Source of the DNA: Haematococcus lacustris
Lineage: Eukaryota; Chlorophyta; Chlorophyceae; Chlamydomonadales; Haematococcaceae
Reading direction: 5' to 3'
Length of the DNA: 64,000 nt
Assembly: GCA_030144725.1 (NCBI GenBank)
Contig: JASKMD010000026.1
Location: forward strand, 14,857,630-14,921,629
Shown: positions 45,043 through 57,125 of the stretch, piece after piece
How the letters are laid out: each line of letters begins with the position of its first letter
Numbering within the stretch: the stretch's first letter is position 1
Program-made: the position numbers and the translations under genes
The notes under the pieces: generated by a model
What the model saw: the letters and a program-made list of their open reading frames with translations, nothing else
Databases searched by the model: none
What the model was told of the DNA's origin: nothing

Positions 45043-45319
45043 TGTGTGCCCCCCTTTGTTGAGCTGTCATCAGCTCACAATCAGTGCATATGTTTCATGC
45101 CAACTCTACACATAAGCCCTCGTAGTTAGGCAATAGTGTAGGTGGGAGGCACTCATGCACCATATCCATGTGCATTGAGTATACTCCACACAAACCATTA
45201 ACACCACTTAAATCGGGCGACTATTGCCCCTAGTGGTCCCTAGTATTCCCGCTAGTGGCCACTAGTGGTCCCTGGTGGTCAAGCTCAAATGGAGGCCCTA
45301 GTGAGGGACAAGGGGGCTG
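45043..45319 (+). ncRNA. Candidate guide-RNA region and right end, Fanzor A1 (45 kb copy)
   Basis: Same layout as 41339-41611: hairpin at 45060-45077, palindromic CCACTAGTGG block, end at GACAAGGGGGCTG. Beyond the end the two loci are unrelated, which fixes the element boundary. Confidence 0.45.
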
Positions 45320-45565
45320 TTGACGAACAGACGAATGACGGATTGTCTTCTCGTATACAGACGACAACCGAAGTGTCTGCTCCATGTTCGGCTGCAGGCG
45401 ACCAACTTTATGCATTCGCTAGGCTTCTTATGTTCTTCGGGGTTATGTCTACTTCACTTTGTTCATGCAGCCATGCGAACAGTCAGAAATTGTAATGCCC
45501 AGCAGCCATACCAAGCTGGTGGCTTAGCAGTGTAAACCAACAACAGCAAGGGCGAGGGCAGGAGC

Positions 45566-48014
45566 ACGGCAGGCAGGGTTGTGAAATTTCATGTATTTCA
45601 TGAAATATTGCACTGAAATCTTTCACGTGCAACAAATGAAAGTTTCACTGCAACAAATGAAATCCCGGTAGCCCCCAGCACCCGGCAGCACCCAGTAGAG
45701 CCCGATGGCTGAGGGCCTTCAGACTCGTGGCCGCGTTGCAGCTTTCGCTGGCCCATCGCTGGCATTGCCACGGGTGCTACAGCACAACGTTATTGGGTTA
45801 GGCAATGCGACCCCTCTACAGCCTAACGGGAAGAGGCGACGCACTACCACAGCCGACACAGCCGCAGGCACAACCGCAGGTGCAGCCACAAGCAGCCCGC
45901 GGAGCAGTAGAGGGCTGCAGCAGAGGGCCGCGGAAACTGCCTCCATTGCGGCGAGGACAGGTCGATGAACAACATCACGCGCTTAAAGAATCACTTACCT
46001 CTCAAACCCACCACCACCTCTCACCACCACTGTCCCTCATCCCTCCCACCTCTCTCAAACTGAGCACATCCTTATGATGTTGCCATGCTCATGATGTTGC
46101 TCCAGCAGAGGTGACAGAGCTACCATCCTTCCGCCAGCACATTGACCAGGTCAAGGAGGTCGTCCATTACTTCCTCCACCTGCAGCTTCCACGCGAGCTG
46201 CTGCTGCAGCACAGGGCTGCCACAGCAGCAGCCGCGGCAACAACAACGGCGGCAACAACTGTATCTGTCAAGCAAGTGGAGTTGGTGCAAATGTCTCAAA
46301 CACGCTTTGCCAGCCTACAAGACATGTTGTTCAGTGTTCAACACAACAAGTCGGTAAGCCATAGCACATGGGTCCCAATCACCTTCACCCTGACCCTGAC
46401 CCTCACCCTCACCCTCACCCTCCTGTGTCACACTAATCATTGTTGCTAGTTTGTGTTGTTGTTGTTGTCGTTGTATGTTGCTTGTTTGTGTTGTCGTTGT
46501 TCCTGCTGATGTAGGCGCTGAGGAGTGTGGCTATCTCTGACTCATTAGGCAATGATGCCCGGTCACGCAACGTCATCGCCTTGGTGCTGAACCCTGACTT
46601 CTGGGAGAAGAATGAGTGGATTGTTGACACCCTAGCGCCTGCTGCCAAGCTAGTGGAAGCCCTCCAGGCTGATGCTGCTAATCTTGCCCATGTGCACTTT
46701 GGGCTTATGGCAGTTGAAGACAAGTTGGACAAGGTTACCAGGTAATCGCATCACCTGCATTCCAAGATGATGCATGATGTGTTCCAAGACATGTTGTGCA
46801 TTCCAAGATGTGTGCATGATGTGTGTGGGTCATGCCCACCATGATGTGTGCATGATGTGTGCATGCTATGTGCATGATGTGTGCAGGTCATGCCCACCAG
46901 CATTCCAAAATGATGCATTTGATCTAGAGCAGGCATGGGCTCAACGCATGCTCTATGGCCACCATCCTGCACTGTGATTGGCCGCTGTCATCGACCCCAA
47001 TTTCCGAGACAAGCACGGAGCTCTGCTGCCAGACCAAATGAGGAGTGCTGAGGATCTGGCCGCTCGCCTTGCAAGCTCAAATGGTCAAGGAGACGGCTCA
47101 GCAGCTGCTCAGGTGAGACCCCCTCCCCTCCATCAAAGCATCAGATATCACACTATCCTACTGCTCACACCATCCTGATGATCACACACTGCACATCAGC
47201 TCCACACTGCATCACACACTTGTTTTTGTTTTTTGGTTGCCAGGCGCGAGACGAGTTCCACACCTGGTGCAGTGATGGCTACATGGTGAAGATGAATCTG
47301 AGCCCAAGCATCTTTCACCCACGCCTGCTGCGTGACCCAGTCACTTGGTGGGAGTGGTATGGCAAGAAGACCCCTGTGCTACAACAGGTGGCACAACGGG
47401 TGCTTAGCATTCCTGCCGCATCGGCTGGTGTGGAGCGCCTCTTCTCAGTTTTCAAGTTCATCTGGAGCGATCGCCGCAACCGTCTGCTCATGGGCCGCAT
47501 GTGGGCAATGGCCTATGTGTACTTCAACACTCGGGCCTTGCGGCACCTAGAGGAGCCCATGGCAGATGATGCTGCTGATGTGGCGCGCTGGGAGGAGTGG
47601 ATGGCCAGCCAGCCTGTGGAGGGTGCACCCCTTTTGTAGGGGAGGCATGGACACAGCGGCATAGCGTGCGTTAAAACTGCAAAATCATGGCATCATGGGG
47701 TGGGGGAGTAGTGAGTAACTCATTAGATCAACATGCATGAATTGGAGGTGCACTCGCACACGTATGCATAGGTAGCTCTGATGACCTTTGGTTTTTGTGG
47801 TTGTGGTGCACCAAATCGTATCCTGAGTGTTGCATTGGGTTGGCAGATGTTAAAGAGGGACGTATGCAAAGTTTCAGCTTTAAAGTCCCACGGCAACCAC
47901 GCGTTTTCATCCCGTTTCATGTCTTTCATTCTTTTCATGAAATTTCACCGATTTCATGATGAAATGATGAAATGAAAGAAATGAAAGACGCAAAGTCACA
48001 ACCCTGACGGCAGG
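45566..48014. mobile_element. hAT DNA transposon with perfect 8-bp target-site duplication
   Basis: The element runs 45574-48006 (2433 bp). Its terminal inverted repeats start CAGGGTTGTGA at the left and end TCACAACCCTG at the right (11 bp perfect, weaker beyond). The flanking 8-bp direct repeats ACGGCAGG at 45566-45573 and 48007-48014 are identical, the length typical of hAT insertions. Subterminal regions are rich in TTTCATG/CATGAAA motifs, plausible transposase-binding sites. The perfect duplication indicates a recent insertion. Confidence 0.95.
45705..47639 (+). pseudogene. hAT transposase gene with an in-frame TGA
   Basis: A BED-type zinc finger is visible at 45938-45996 (CLHCGEDRSMNNITRLKNHL), though not in frame with the ATG at 45705. 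Spliced exons follow: about 46109-46353 (DQVKEVVHYFL, QTRFASLQDMLFSVQHNKS), 46515-46741 (LNPDFWEKNEWIVDTLAPAA), 46887-47112 (CPPAFQNDAFDLEQAWAQRM) and 47244-47639. The last carries the hAT dimerisation signature DPVTWWEWYG, LSIPAASAGVERLFS. Phases agree. A TGA at 46975-46977 falls between HHPAL and LAAVIDPNF, where Trp would be expected, so this copy cannot make full-length transposase. Ends remain mobilisable in trans. Confidence 0.85.
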
Positions 48015-49958
48015 CAAGGCCCCCCTCCGTTACAGCTGAGTAGCTACAACATACCATACCTGCAACAATTGTGATGAGGTGTCTGGTGTCGGCCGAAGGT
48101 GTACTTGTGGAGGAAGAAGGTGGTTACCATGGCAGTTGTGTGCCCACTACGGCTATCCCTGTGGGTTGAAGAAGAAACAATTCCAGCAGCCTCCAATGTC
48201 AGCCCTGCTGTGCAGCTGGATGCATACCTGTACCTGCATGTGCACTGCTGGATGTGGCCAAGCCTGCCTTCCCTGTTGCTTGTAAGCCCTCACCCAATGC
48301 TCCTCCTCACCACAAAACTGATGGTGGAGGCTTGCACCTGCCCGGCCATTGAGATTGAGGGTGTTCCATGCCGGAGCCATGGACAACAGGTTTGACACTA
48401 AACCAACGATGCCCAGGCCCAAGACCTATACTTGCTCAACTACTTCATCCGTCCATTGGGCTGTGTCACACTCTCGTCACACTTTGGAGGGACCCCTGCA
48501 TAGCAGTACCCCTCCATGGTATGACCAGGGATGTTGAAGCTCACCACTGCCACTCTGCCCAGCTGCCTACGTCACTGGCCCGTGCAGCCGGACTTCACAT
48601 GGCGTGTTGTTTGGTGTGCTCGCGTGCGGCAGTGTTGTAGGCCTCCCTGTCTGCCAGGTACTGGGCAGCCAGGTCGGGGCGCAGCGAGTGGTCTGCAGGG
48701 CGACAGGGGGCGGTGCACGCTCTCAGTCATGCACCCGCATGGATAGGACATGCCAAGCCAGGTGAGGAGTCAGAGTCAGGGTCAGGGGCCAGGTATGTAG
48801 GTGTGTGTCAGGAGCAGGAGTGTGTAGGTAACAAAGGGCCTGGGAGCTTTGGGTGTGTGCAGCAGCTAGTCAAGGCCACAAACCCAGCGTCATATCTGTG
48901 TTGCAGCAACGCTAGAGGGTGGGTGCCAGCGCCAGTGCAAGTGCTAGTGCCTAGGCCAGTGTCAGATGATGGTGGTGCAGTGATGACAATGATGAATCAT
49001 GACGACGGTGGCAATGTAGGCGCCAGTGTCTTCAATGGAGCATAGCGTGGCCAGCGGGGCAAACTACAAATGATACAAAACTCAGCCTGGAATGGCGGCT
49101 TGACCTTGCCCATTAGCAACTTGGGCGTGCCAACCAGGGTTCGACCCACCGGGGCCCGTACTTTTGACCCATTTTGGCCAGGGCCCCCGTAACCTCAGCC
49201 CGGTATTGCCGGTTGCCCATTAGCAACTTGGGCATGCCAACCAGCGACACACTCCTGGCAGCATGCATGCTCAATGGATGCCAACTGCCATGCATGGATG
49301 CCTGACTAGCCATCTTGCCAGCCCTGGTAGCCCTGGAGCGCCTGACCTGTGTTTGGCTCTTGCAGGAGGATGGTGAGAGACAGCAACACTGAAGATATGC
49401 TCATGGCGGGTGACCAGCCCTGGTCCCAGGTGCAGCCCTGGCAGAGCAGGAACAGGGAGCAGGGAACAGGGGTGACCACTGGTGCGGGGGGTGTGGGTGG
49501 GGCTCAGGAGGGGCGCCCCACTCTGACGCCACCATTGCGCCACATCACCCACACACCATCACATGAGACATCCAGTGCTGCAGGCAGGTGTTTGTTCCCT
49601 TCTGCTGCCCGGCCCCTGCTGCTGCCAAACATGGGTGGCCCTGACGTTGTTGGCAGCTGGCCATGGCGCAGGCCAAGCCTTGCTGTCCAGCATTAAGGAG
49701 CAGGCGGAGCAGGTGCAGCTGGTGAAAGCAGGTGGTGTGACCCCGTGGTGTGACCCCTCTCACACCTGCTCCCTCATTTGCTGTGCTGTGCTCCTCCTTT
49801 CGCTCGACCTGTTGGATAGAATGCAGTGCCCTTTTACCCAGCAGCTTCCCTTCAGACCTCACACCGCCCCGCATGCAAGTCACCCCAGGCCAGGCAGGCT
49901 AGCCATGTGCTTACACTAGGCAGCGCTGCAGCAGGGTGCCAGCCGCCTGCCACCCTAC
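48015..49958. other. Intergenic region without a supported gene
   Basis: Unrecognised open frames on both strands. A 34-bp near-perfect direct repeat (TTGCCCATTAGCAACTTGGG...) lies at 49105-49138 and 49211-49244. The missing downstream exons of the E2 gene would be expected between about 49000 and 49958, but no WSPAL-like sequence was found. Confidence 0.4.
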
Positions 49959-51221
49959 CTGGAACAGGATGGACAAGCAGATGCCGCCCTTGTCGTTCAC
50001 GTTGGGGTGGTACAGGGGGGTCGTGAATTTCACCCGAGGCGGCTCAAAGGGGTAGTTATCAGGGAACTGGATGTCTAGGAAGAACACGCCGCCCTCATAA
50101 GGGGTGCCTGCGCCAGCGGCAGCGAGAGAGGCAGGAGGGGTCCACCCCGCTGGAGGGTCTGGCTCCCAGGGACAGAGTTGCTCTTTTGAGGTAAGTGTGC
50201 AGCAGCGTGGCAGGGTCTGGGCCCACCCGCCACAAGGGTCTGTGGACAGCAGCGAGCAGCGCCCCGCACAGCCGGGCAGCGTGGAGCAGAGCAGCAGCAG
50301 CAAGTGCAGGCACGCAGCAAGCGCCGCTGGGCGCAGCACTACTGGCCAGGCTCCCCATCGCCCATAGCCAAACGCCTGCCGCCTATACCAGCAGCTGGGC
50401 CCTGTGACAGAGGTTCCTTCCAAGAGAAGGGTCAGGCAGCGCGCCGCTGGCTGTGCGAGGTTGCCAGCCAATGCACCTCCAGCCTGACTACCCACGCCTG
50501 GTTGGCTGTCTGCTGGGAGGTGATGCTCAGGGCGTGTGGAGGGCTACCTGGAGGCCCCTGGATGATGCCAGTCCACTGGAACAGGTCGTCATCATCCGGC
50601 CCTGCCGTGACGCCTGGGGGCGGCCCCTGCAGCAGCAGGCACCCTGCATGCAGGCGCATGGCGCAGCCCACCCTCCCCATGCGACTCTGCAAACAACCAG
50701 CGGCCTGGCACCTGCTACCATATGCCACGTCGTCACTTGGCCTCCCCCACGTTCCCCCCCGCATCACTCAGGACCTCCATCCCTCATGCATAATCATGGA
50801 CTGACAATCCTGTCACATGGGGGAACTGCAGGTCACACTTCATAGTCCAGCGACCATAGCATGCATCACACTTTCTGAGACTGCTTGGTGTCTGCTCCTG
50901 TTGACATTGTGACGTCGAGTGTTCACATGCCACATGCTGATGACTGGGCTGGTGGCAAGCTGCGCAGGCCTGACCTGAGGTGCTGGAGCTGAGTGTTGCA
51001 ACACCCCCCATTGCCAGCTGGTGGCTGCGCCCCAGCCTTGCCAGCTGCACCCATCAGAGCACTGGCACACGCGCTGGCACCGGCACCAGCCTCATGCACA
51101 GTGCCCTGGCCACCTCCCTACAGCAGGAGCACTGCACGTTCAGCAGCCTGTGGGACTTTTCTGGGACTTTTTTACACACCTGTAATAACTCATCCAGCTG
51201 CGCTTGGATAGTCCTGCGCAT
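49959..51221 (-). CDS. E2 ubiquitin-conjugating enzyme, C-terminal exons not found
   Basis: Exons 51221-51180 (MRRTIQAQLDELLQ), 50626-50548 (GPPPGVTAGPDDDDLFQWTG, IIQGPP) and 50107-49959 join in phase. The third reads GTPYEGGVFFLDIQFPDNYP, FEPPRVKFTTPLYHPNVNDK and GGICLSILFQ, with the HPN motif and the catalytic Cys of the UBC fold. E2 enzymes carry ubiquitin or a ubiquitin-like protein on this Cys. The normal continuation after the Cys (WSPALT and the two C-terminal helices) is missing: after a donor at 49958 no matching exon is seen. CLSIL for the usual CLDIL is less common. Either the last exons are diverged, farther away, or the gene is truncated. Confidence 0.78.
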
Positions 51222-52015
51222 GCACAGGTTGTGGAACACCAGGTGTGGATGTGTGGCTAGTGGGGGCAGCAGCCGGCCATACGAGCAAGTCGAGAAAGGG
51301 TATTGGGCTCACGCACTGGCAGCGACTGCGAGGCGCGTACCTGGCAGCCGATTCCATAGGGCGAGTGCGAGACTTGGCCCACCTTCTGGCCAAAACGGTG
51401 CTCACCCCACTACAGCCCTTAGGTGCTCGGGCGTGAACTCGTCATCTGGTATGCACGCATGTCTATAGATCAGCTATTTCCGCATCTCCATATGCCAGTC
51501 GTACCGCTCAAACCCGCCAATTAATGATATTGTTGCATCCTCCATGTTCAGCCAACATTGCAAGTCGCTCCCGAACTCTCAAATGGTGGAGCAAACATTG
51601 CTGCAGCCCTCATTCGACTGTATACAAGAGGAAACCAGAAAGGGATGCAAACACCAGGGCCTCCTGGCTTCGCTTGGTGCTGACCAGGTGTTGCTGCACA
51701 GAGGGCTTCTGCATCTCTGTATGTGCGTGCGCTTTAGGCAGTCAGGCAGTCAGGCGGAGTTCAAGAAGGCAGGGAGGTACGAGCAGGCAGGGGGGCACAG
51801 GTAGGCCCAAGCCGGGCCCACTCTACTTCAAGGCCAGATGATGCCGACTCACACTTGTGTGACCCACCGATTGCCCGCGGTGTGGAGAGCTGACAGGCGC
51901 AGCCTGCAGATAAACCGAACCCACTAGCCACTACTGAACTGCAGTTTGAATATGAGGGAGCACGAACTTCAGAGGAACCCGCTCTCGAAAGGCCAGGTGC
52001 GAGGATACTGTTGGG
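51222..52015. promoter_or_regulatory. Divergent intergenic region between the E2 and DJ-1-like genes
   Basis: About 800 bp between two head-to-head start codons, so it should contain both promoters. No clear TATA box or other element could be assigned. Confidence 0.4.
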
Positions 52016-54661
52016 ATGAACACGGTGTGTTAGGATCGTGATCATGGTCGAACGCCCTGGCCTTAAACCCGCCGCTGCAGGTGCTAATGGTGGCTACTAG
52101 TTGCGCAACCATGAACGACCAGGGAAGCACAGCCACGGGCGCGTGGTGAGCTTGCGTGAGCCGCGTCAGGGTTCCGGAACCGGCTTCTGATGCGGACCCC
52201 AGTTTGCTTCCAGGCTGTCGGAGCTGGCTGTGCCGTACATCATGTTCGTCAGCAACGGGTACGACGTAACCATTGCCAGCATCAAGGGAGGAGAGGTGAG
52301 GGGACACAGTCATAATTCCGGCGCCCAGAGCGAGCATGTCATAGTGGCACACCAGCACCTCACTCCCAGCACCTGTCAAGCTGCCGTTGTCACACATGAA
52401 CAGGTGCCTTTGGATCCCAACAGCATGAGTGAGAAAGACAGTGGCCCTGCAGTGGCCGAAGTGCAGAAGTTCCTGCAATGCGGTGAGCCTAGCAACAACA
52501 GCCGGGCCGCATCTGCTGGACAGCACCAGCTGTATTGTCATCATCAGCATCCCCAGCTGCAGCTACAGCAGCAGCAGGCCAGGTGCCAGCCCCCAGCTGC
52601 TGCTCACACCCATCACGGTGAGGATGATGTGTAGAGACTGGCAGCCTGTGTGGCGGTGTCTGTTGTCCCTGCAGAGACAGCGCAGCAGTCGATGAAGCAT
52701 AGCGTGGCCATTGACAAGGTGGACACCATTGGGGCCTACTGGTAGGGACCCTCTCACCCTCTCACCCCCTCACCCTCTCACCCCCTCACCCTCTCACCCC
52801 CTCACCCCCTCACCCCCTCACCCCCTCACCCCCTCACCCCCTCACCCCCTCACCCCCTCACCCCCTCAACCCCTCACCCCCTCACCCCCTCACCCCCTCA
52901 CCCCCTCACCCCCTCACCCCCTCACCCCCTCACCCCCTCACCCCCTCACCCCCTCACCCCCTCACCCCCTCTTGCACCCCCTCTTGCACCTCCTCTTGCA
53001 CCTCCTCCTGCACCTCCTCTTGCACCTCCTCTTGCACCTCCTCTTGCACCTCCTCTTGCACCCTCCTCTTGCACCTCCTCTTGCACCCCCACCCCCTGCC
53101 TACCACCTCTCTTCCCTCAGCCTCAGCAGTTGCAAGCAAGTGCTCCCTGGACTGATGTCACCATCCTATCAGGCCCTGGCACTGCCCTCAGACTCAGCCA
53201 CATGGTGTAGGGGCTGGCCCTGCATCTGCCTCCTGCCACCTGCTAGGTTGTGCCCTGCCAGGTTGTGCGCTGCTTGCATGCTACCACATTGCCCCCGTTT
53301 GCCCTAGCCTTTCCCCGGCACCATGCACGTGGGCATACGGTACAGGGCATGCCTGTTCAGCTTGACAGCCTGGTGGTTTGCACCTGCACTTGAACATCAA
53401 CACATCTGTACACAACCCTGACATAGGGTCTGAAGGGAGTAAAGCATGAAGCAATTTCCTGTGATGTTAGGGTTTCACCCTCATCTCAAGACCTGTTCAA
53501 CTTGACTGCGCACGCCCTAGGACTTGTCAAGCTGCCATGACCGGGCACGCCTTGATGTGTTGTCTGCTGTTGGATGCAGCGCCCTGTTCCTGCCCGGTGG
53601 CCATGGCGCCTCCGTGGACATGCCCAGCTGTGCGGCCTTGCAGCGGCTGCTGGGGCAGGCCAGTGAGGCCGGGATCCTCATCGCTGCGCTCTGCCACGGC
53701 AACGCAGCGCTGGCGGGAGATGTTGGCAAGCAGGTGAGGTCCTCAGGGCCGCCTGGTGCCTTGTCTGTGCGTGGCGCAGGTGTGTGCGCGGCGCAGGTGT
53801 GTGCATGGTGTGCGTGGTGTATCGTCTATGGTGGCTTGTCTGTGCGTGGTGTGGGTGTGTGCGGTGTATTGTGGTTACCGGCACATGGCTGGTGGCTTGT
53901 CTGATCAGCAGGCTGTGTCAGCAGGTGCTTCCCCAGGGCTCATATGACAAAGGTCATGTTGAACAGGCCAGCCACACAGAGCCTGGCGCTTGAACACTCA
54001 TGATGTGGTGTGTGGTCAAGGGGCTGGGCAAGCAGCAGCCTATAGGGTCCAGGCCCAGCAGGCTTGCAGCCACCGGCGCAACATGGCAAGCAGGCAGCGC
54101 CACCATTCCACAGCAGTCGTGATGGCCCTGTCAGTTGTGCGCCTTGTGTGAGTCCAGCCGTGTCAGCGCTGCCGCCATTGCCTGTGTCAACAGCATTGTC
54201 ATAACACGGACTGGTCACCAAGCGGTGTGTATGCAGCTCGTCAAAAAGAACATGCAACGCAAGCTGCTGCCACGCACCAAGTAGTGTAGCCTACCGTGCT
54301 TGCTAAATGTGGCACACCATGCCAAGTTCCACGCGCTCTGGAGCCAGGTGCCATTCTGGACCTTGCGAGTGGTTTCCTGAAAGGGTGTGGAGGTTTGGAC
54401 ACTGGCAGCGCTGACTCAGCCCTGCGCTCTGCCTGCTGGGCTGCCCCTGCCCTGTGCAGCTAGTGCGGGGCAAGAAGGTTGCGGTGTTCAGTGACGAGGA
54501 GGAGCGAGCGCTGGGCAAGGAGGCCGTGGTGCCCTTCCTGCTGGAGACAGCGTTGAGGGATGCTGGTGCTGTGCTGGACTGCGGTGAGGCCGCAGCCAGC
54601 GGCTATGGCTGGGAATGTAGCGGAGTGCTCTGCTATGCAGTGTCGGCTGGCTGGTCTTCAC

Positions 54662-54694
<33 letters not shown>

Positions 54695-55726
54695 CACCAT
54701 CACCATCATTCTCACCATCATCATGTAGCTGGTTCATCGTGAACATGGCTGGTGGTGGCAATCGTCACAATGTGTTTGTGTGTGCTATGATGCAGCGGCC
54801 CGCTGCATACCAGCTGTCAGCAGATTGCAGCGTGATATGGTGCAGCGGTTCTGCGACACAGGGAAGGAAATGAGCCAGGCAGGACCCTGATCAGGCAGAT
54901 GACAGCATATGGCAGCCATGGGCAGGGGGCCGGGAGGCTGGGTTCAACCAGTTGGCTGCTGCATGTCACGCTGCACACACCGTCTGTTGCCTGGCCTGTC
55001 CCCAGGACCCGCTGGTGGTGAGCGAGCTGTTGTGGATGGCAAGCTGATCACTGGCCAGAACCCAGCCTCTTCCTTCAAGTGAGGGGCGCAGGCTTGCCTG
55101 CTTGGTTTAGCAGGACAAACTCAGCGCAGTTTTGAGCACAGCAAGCAAAGGGCCTTCACAGCCACATGACTTGTGAGCCTGGCAGCAAACAGGTGGCAGA
55201 GCTACGTCAGCCTGCAACTGCTTTGCTCTGCCCGCAACTTGCTCCACCCAGGTGAGGTACACAACTCAGGTGCTTGACTAGGCCCTGGAGTTTGTGCAGC
55301 CATGACCAGCAGAGTAGGGGGGAGACAGAGGCCATGACCTTTACAGCCCTGGGTGCTTGTCTTGGATCTGATGCCTGTGTAGCCTTTAACAGCGCATGAG
55401 GCGGTGGTGCAGGCAGAGGCCATGTGCTCCACAGCCCTCACTGCTGTCTGCAGCCGCCACCATCCAGCGCACAGCCAGCCAGCTGCCTGCTACAGCCAGC
55501 AGTCGCACCAGGCAATGAGTGCTCGCACCACGCCGGGTGTGGCTGCAGGTGCGCCAGCCTGGTGCTGGAGGCCCTGAGCAGCAATGCGCCCGCAGGAGCC
55601 CCAGCGGCATCACACCCGGGGTCACTCACTGCAGCTGAGGCTGCTGCCGTCCTGGGCGTGTCCCCCCTCCCCCCTGGTGGGTCCCTCTCCCTGCTGGCCC
55701 CCTTTACCACCTCACTAGGGGCATAG
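52016..55726 (+). CDS. DJ-1/PfpI superfamily protein (Hsp31-like)
   Basis: Exons 52081-52145, 52214-52295, 52404-52482, 52675-52741, 53580-53733, 54460-54583, 55006-55078 and 55549-55726 join in consistent phase. A first exon of only MNT at 52016-52024 is plausible but tentative. Signature blocks: VLMVATS, TGAWLSELAVPY (conserved Glu), FVSNGYDVTIASIKGGE, VPLDPNSMSE, ALFLPGGHGASVD, ILIAALCHGNAAL (nucleophile-elbow Cys followed by His), LVRGKKVAVFSDEEE, VPFLLETALRDAGA, VVDGKLITGQNPASS. Family members act as glyoxalases, chaperones or deglycase-like enzymes on reactive carbonyls; the Cys-His-Glu set is complete. The C-terminus carries an unusual Pro/Leu/Gly-rich extension. About 276 residues. 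The intron after 52741 is a long (CACCCCCT)n tract. Confidence 0.88.
52746..53095. repeat. (CACCCCCT)n then (CACCTCCTCTTG)n repeats in a DJ-1 intron
   Basis: About 230 bp of an 8-bp unit followed by about 110 bp of a 12-bp unit, both C-rich on the sense strand. The array starts within 5 bases of the splice donor at 52742. Confidence 0.95.
54658..54715. repeat. (CAC/CAT)n trinucleotide tract in a DJ-1 intron
   Basis: About 58 bases of CAC with CAT interruptions, between exons ending at 54583 and starting at 55006. Confidence 0.85.
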
Positions 55727-56907
55727 GGATGGAGGGGGCTGCATTGTGCTATCACCCCCTTCATGCCTTGGTAAAGTGGCAGTGGTTGTAGGGCGGCCAG
55801 GTGCTTGGGTGGGTGGTTGTCGGGTGGCTGGCCGGCCAATCAGGTATGGCGCTGGGGTGAAGTGCAGACTGATGTGCATGGCCATGCTGAGGCTGTGGCT
55901 GGGCTGTGGCTGGGCAAGGCTGACAGTGCAGGCAAGGCTGAAGCGAGCCCAGGAGCAGGACGCAGTGCACAGGAGTGTGTGGGGTTGACAGCAGGCCAGC
56001 CTGCATGCGCCCCTTGCATGCGTACATGCTCCCTGGCTTGCAGGCAGCAGCGGGCCAGAAGCAGCAGCTGGAGGGGTTGTGGCGACCTCCATGGGGGAGG
56101 ATGAGCTAGGTGCAGGTGTGGTGGGGGCTGGGGAGGGCCCTGGGCACTGCTGGGGCAATGCTGGCATGGTTATCTGTCAGCTGTAGAGGCCCAGCCCTGC
56201 AGGGGGCAGGAGGGAGCAATGTACAGGTCAGGGGTGCACAAGGTCAGGGGGGTGGGGGGACCCACTAGAGTGCCGTTGCAGCTTGTGTTGTGTCACTAGG
56301 TGACTGTTACACGATGACAGTGGCAGGGGCAGGAGGGAGCTTAGTGTAGGGAAGGGGTGGGAGGGTCTGGGAAGGGGTGGGAGGGGTCTAGGCACTGCTG
56401 GGCACTGCTGGGGCACTGCTTGTTTCAGGGATGATTAGGTGCTCAGCAGCCAGCCCTGGCCGTGTGTGCCAGCCTGGGTCAGCTTTGGCTCTGCTGCGAC
56501 TCAGGGTGTGGCTGTGCAGCCACCCAATGCCTGTGTGTTTTGCCTGTGACTCGCCTGTGCTGCTGCAGCTGTGAAGGAGCCGTTTCAGGACGGGGTCGGG
56601 TCTAATGCCCAGGCAGGGTCGGGCACGAGCACCGACAACTTCCCTCTGGCGTGATACGACTCCTGCATGCATCAGCCCGTCCCATCCAGAAGTTGGTTGG
56701 TAGTTGCAGCAGCTGATTGTTGTTGCTGTTGTTTCGACTAGGGAGAGGAGGCTGACTGGTTGTCAGGTCTATGTTGTAACATAATAGACCGCTTGGCGGC
56801 CTAGACTCAAATTCCCTGTGCAGCAAGCAACCAATTAGACAGTGCCATGCGCCATATCCGGTGCTGTGGGGTGGGGACATCCTTGGCTGTACATGTAAGC
56901 TCAGGCG
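55727..56907. other. Downstream of the DJ-1-like gene; dispersed repeat sequence
   Basis: Contains the 3' UTR of the DJ-1-like gene (shared with 43286-43470). At about 56100-56510 there is a repeat also present at 58855-59128 (GGAAGGGGTGGGAGGGTCTG units, CACTGCTGGGCACTGCT, CCTGGGTCAGCTTTGGCTC). At 56527-56582 a Fanzor-variant exon shared with 40401-40480 appears, ending GTGAAGGAGC. 56770-56900 is shared with 62520-62650. No intact gene. Confidence 0.5.
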
Positions 56908-57042
56908 CAGCCCCTTGTCCCTCACTCGGGCCTCCATATGAGCCTGACCACCAGGGACCACTAGTGGCCACTAGCGGGAATACTAGGGACCACTGGTGGG
57001 CAATAGTCGCCCGACTCGAGTGGTGTTATTGGGCTGTGTAGA
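56908..57042 (-). mobile_element. Solo right end of a Fanzor A1 element
   Basis: Reverse-complement match to the terminal part of 41339-41611 and 45043-45319, including the CCACTAGTGG palindromes and GTCGGGCGACTATTGCCC. There is no Fanzor coding sequence beyond it: similarity stops at about 57042. Equivalent to a deletion derivative or MITE-like relic. Confidence 0.75.
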
Positions 57043-57125
57043 GTATTTGTTAATACTTTGTGGATTGTCACTTTGTTGTTTGTAACCAGAAAGGTGGCCA
57101 GGACTGATCTCCCTGGACGTCAGGA

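Noticed and set aside
49136..49150. GGTTCGACCC, resembling a tRNA T-loop
   Set aside because: No matching acceptor stem, D-arm or anticodon arm could be folded around it.
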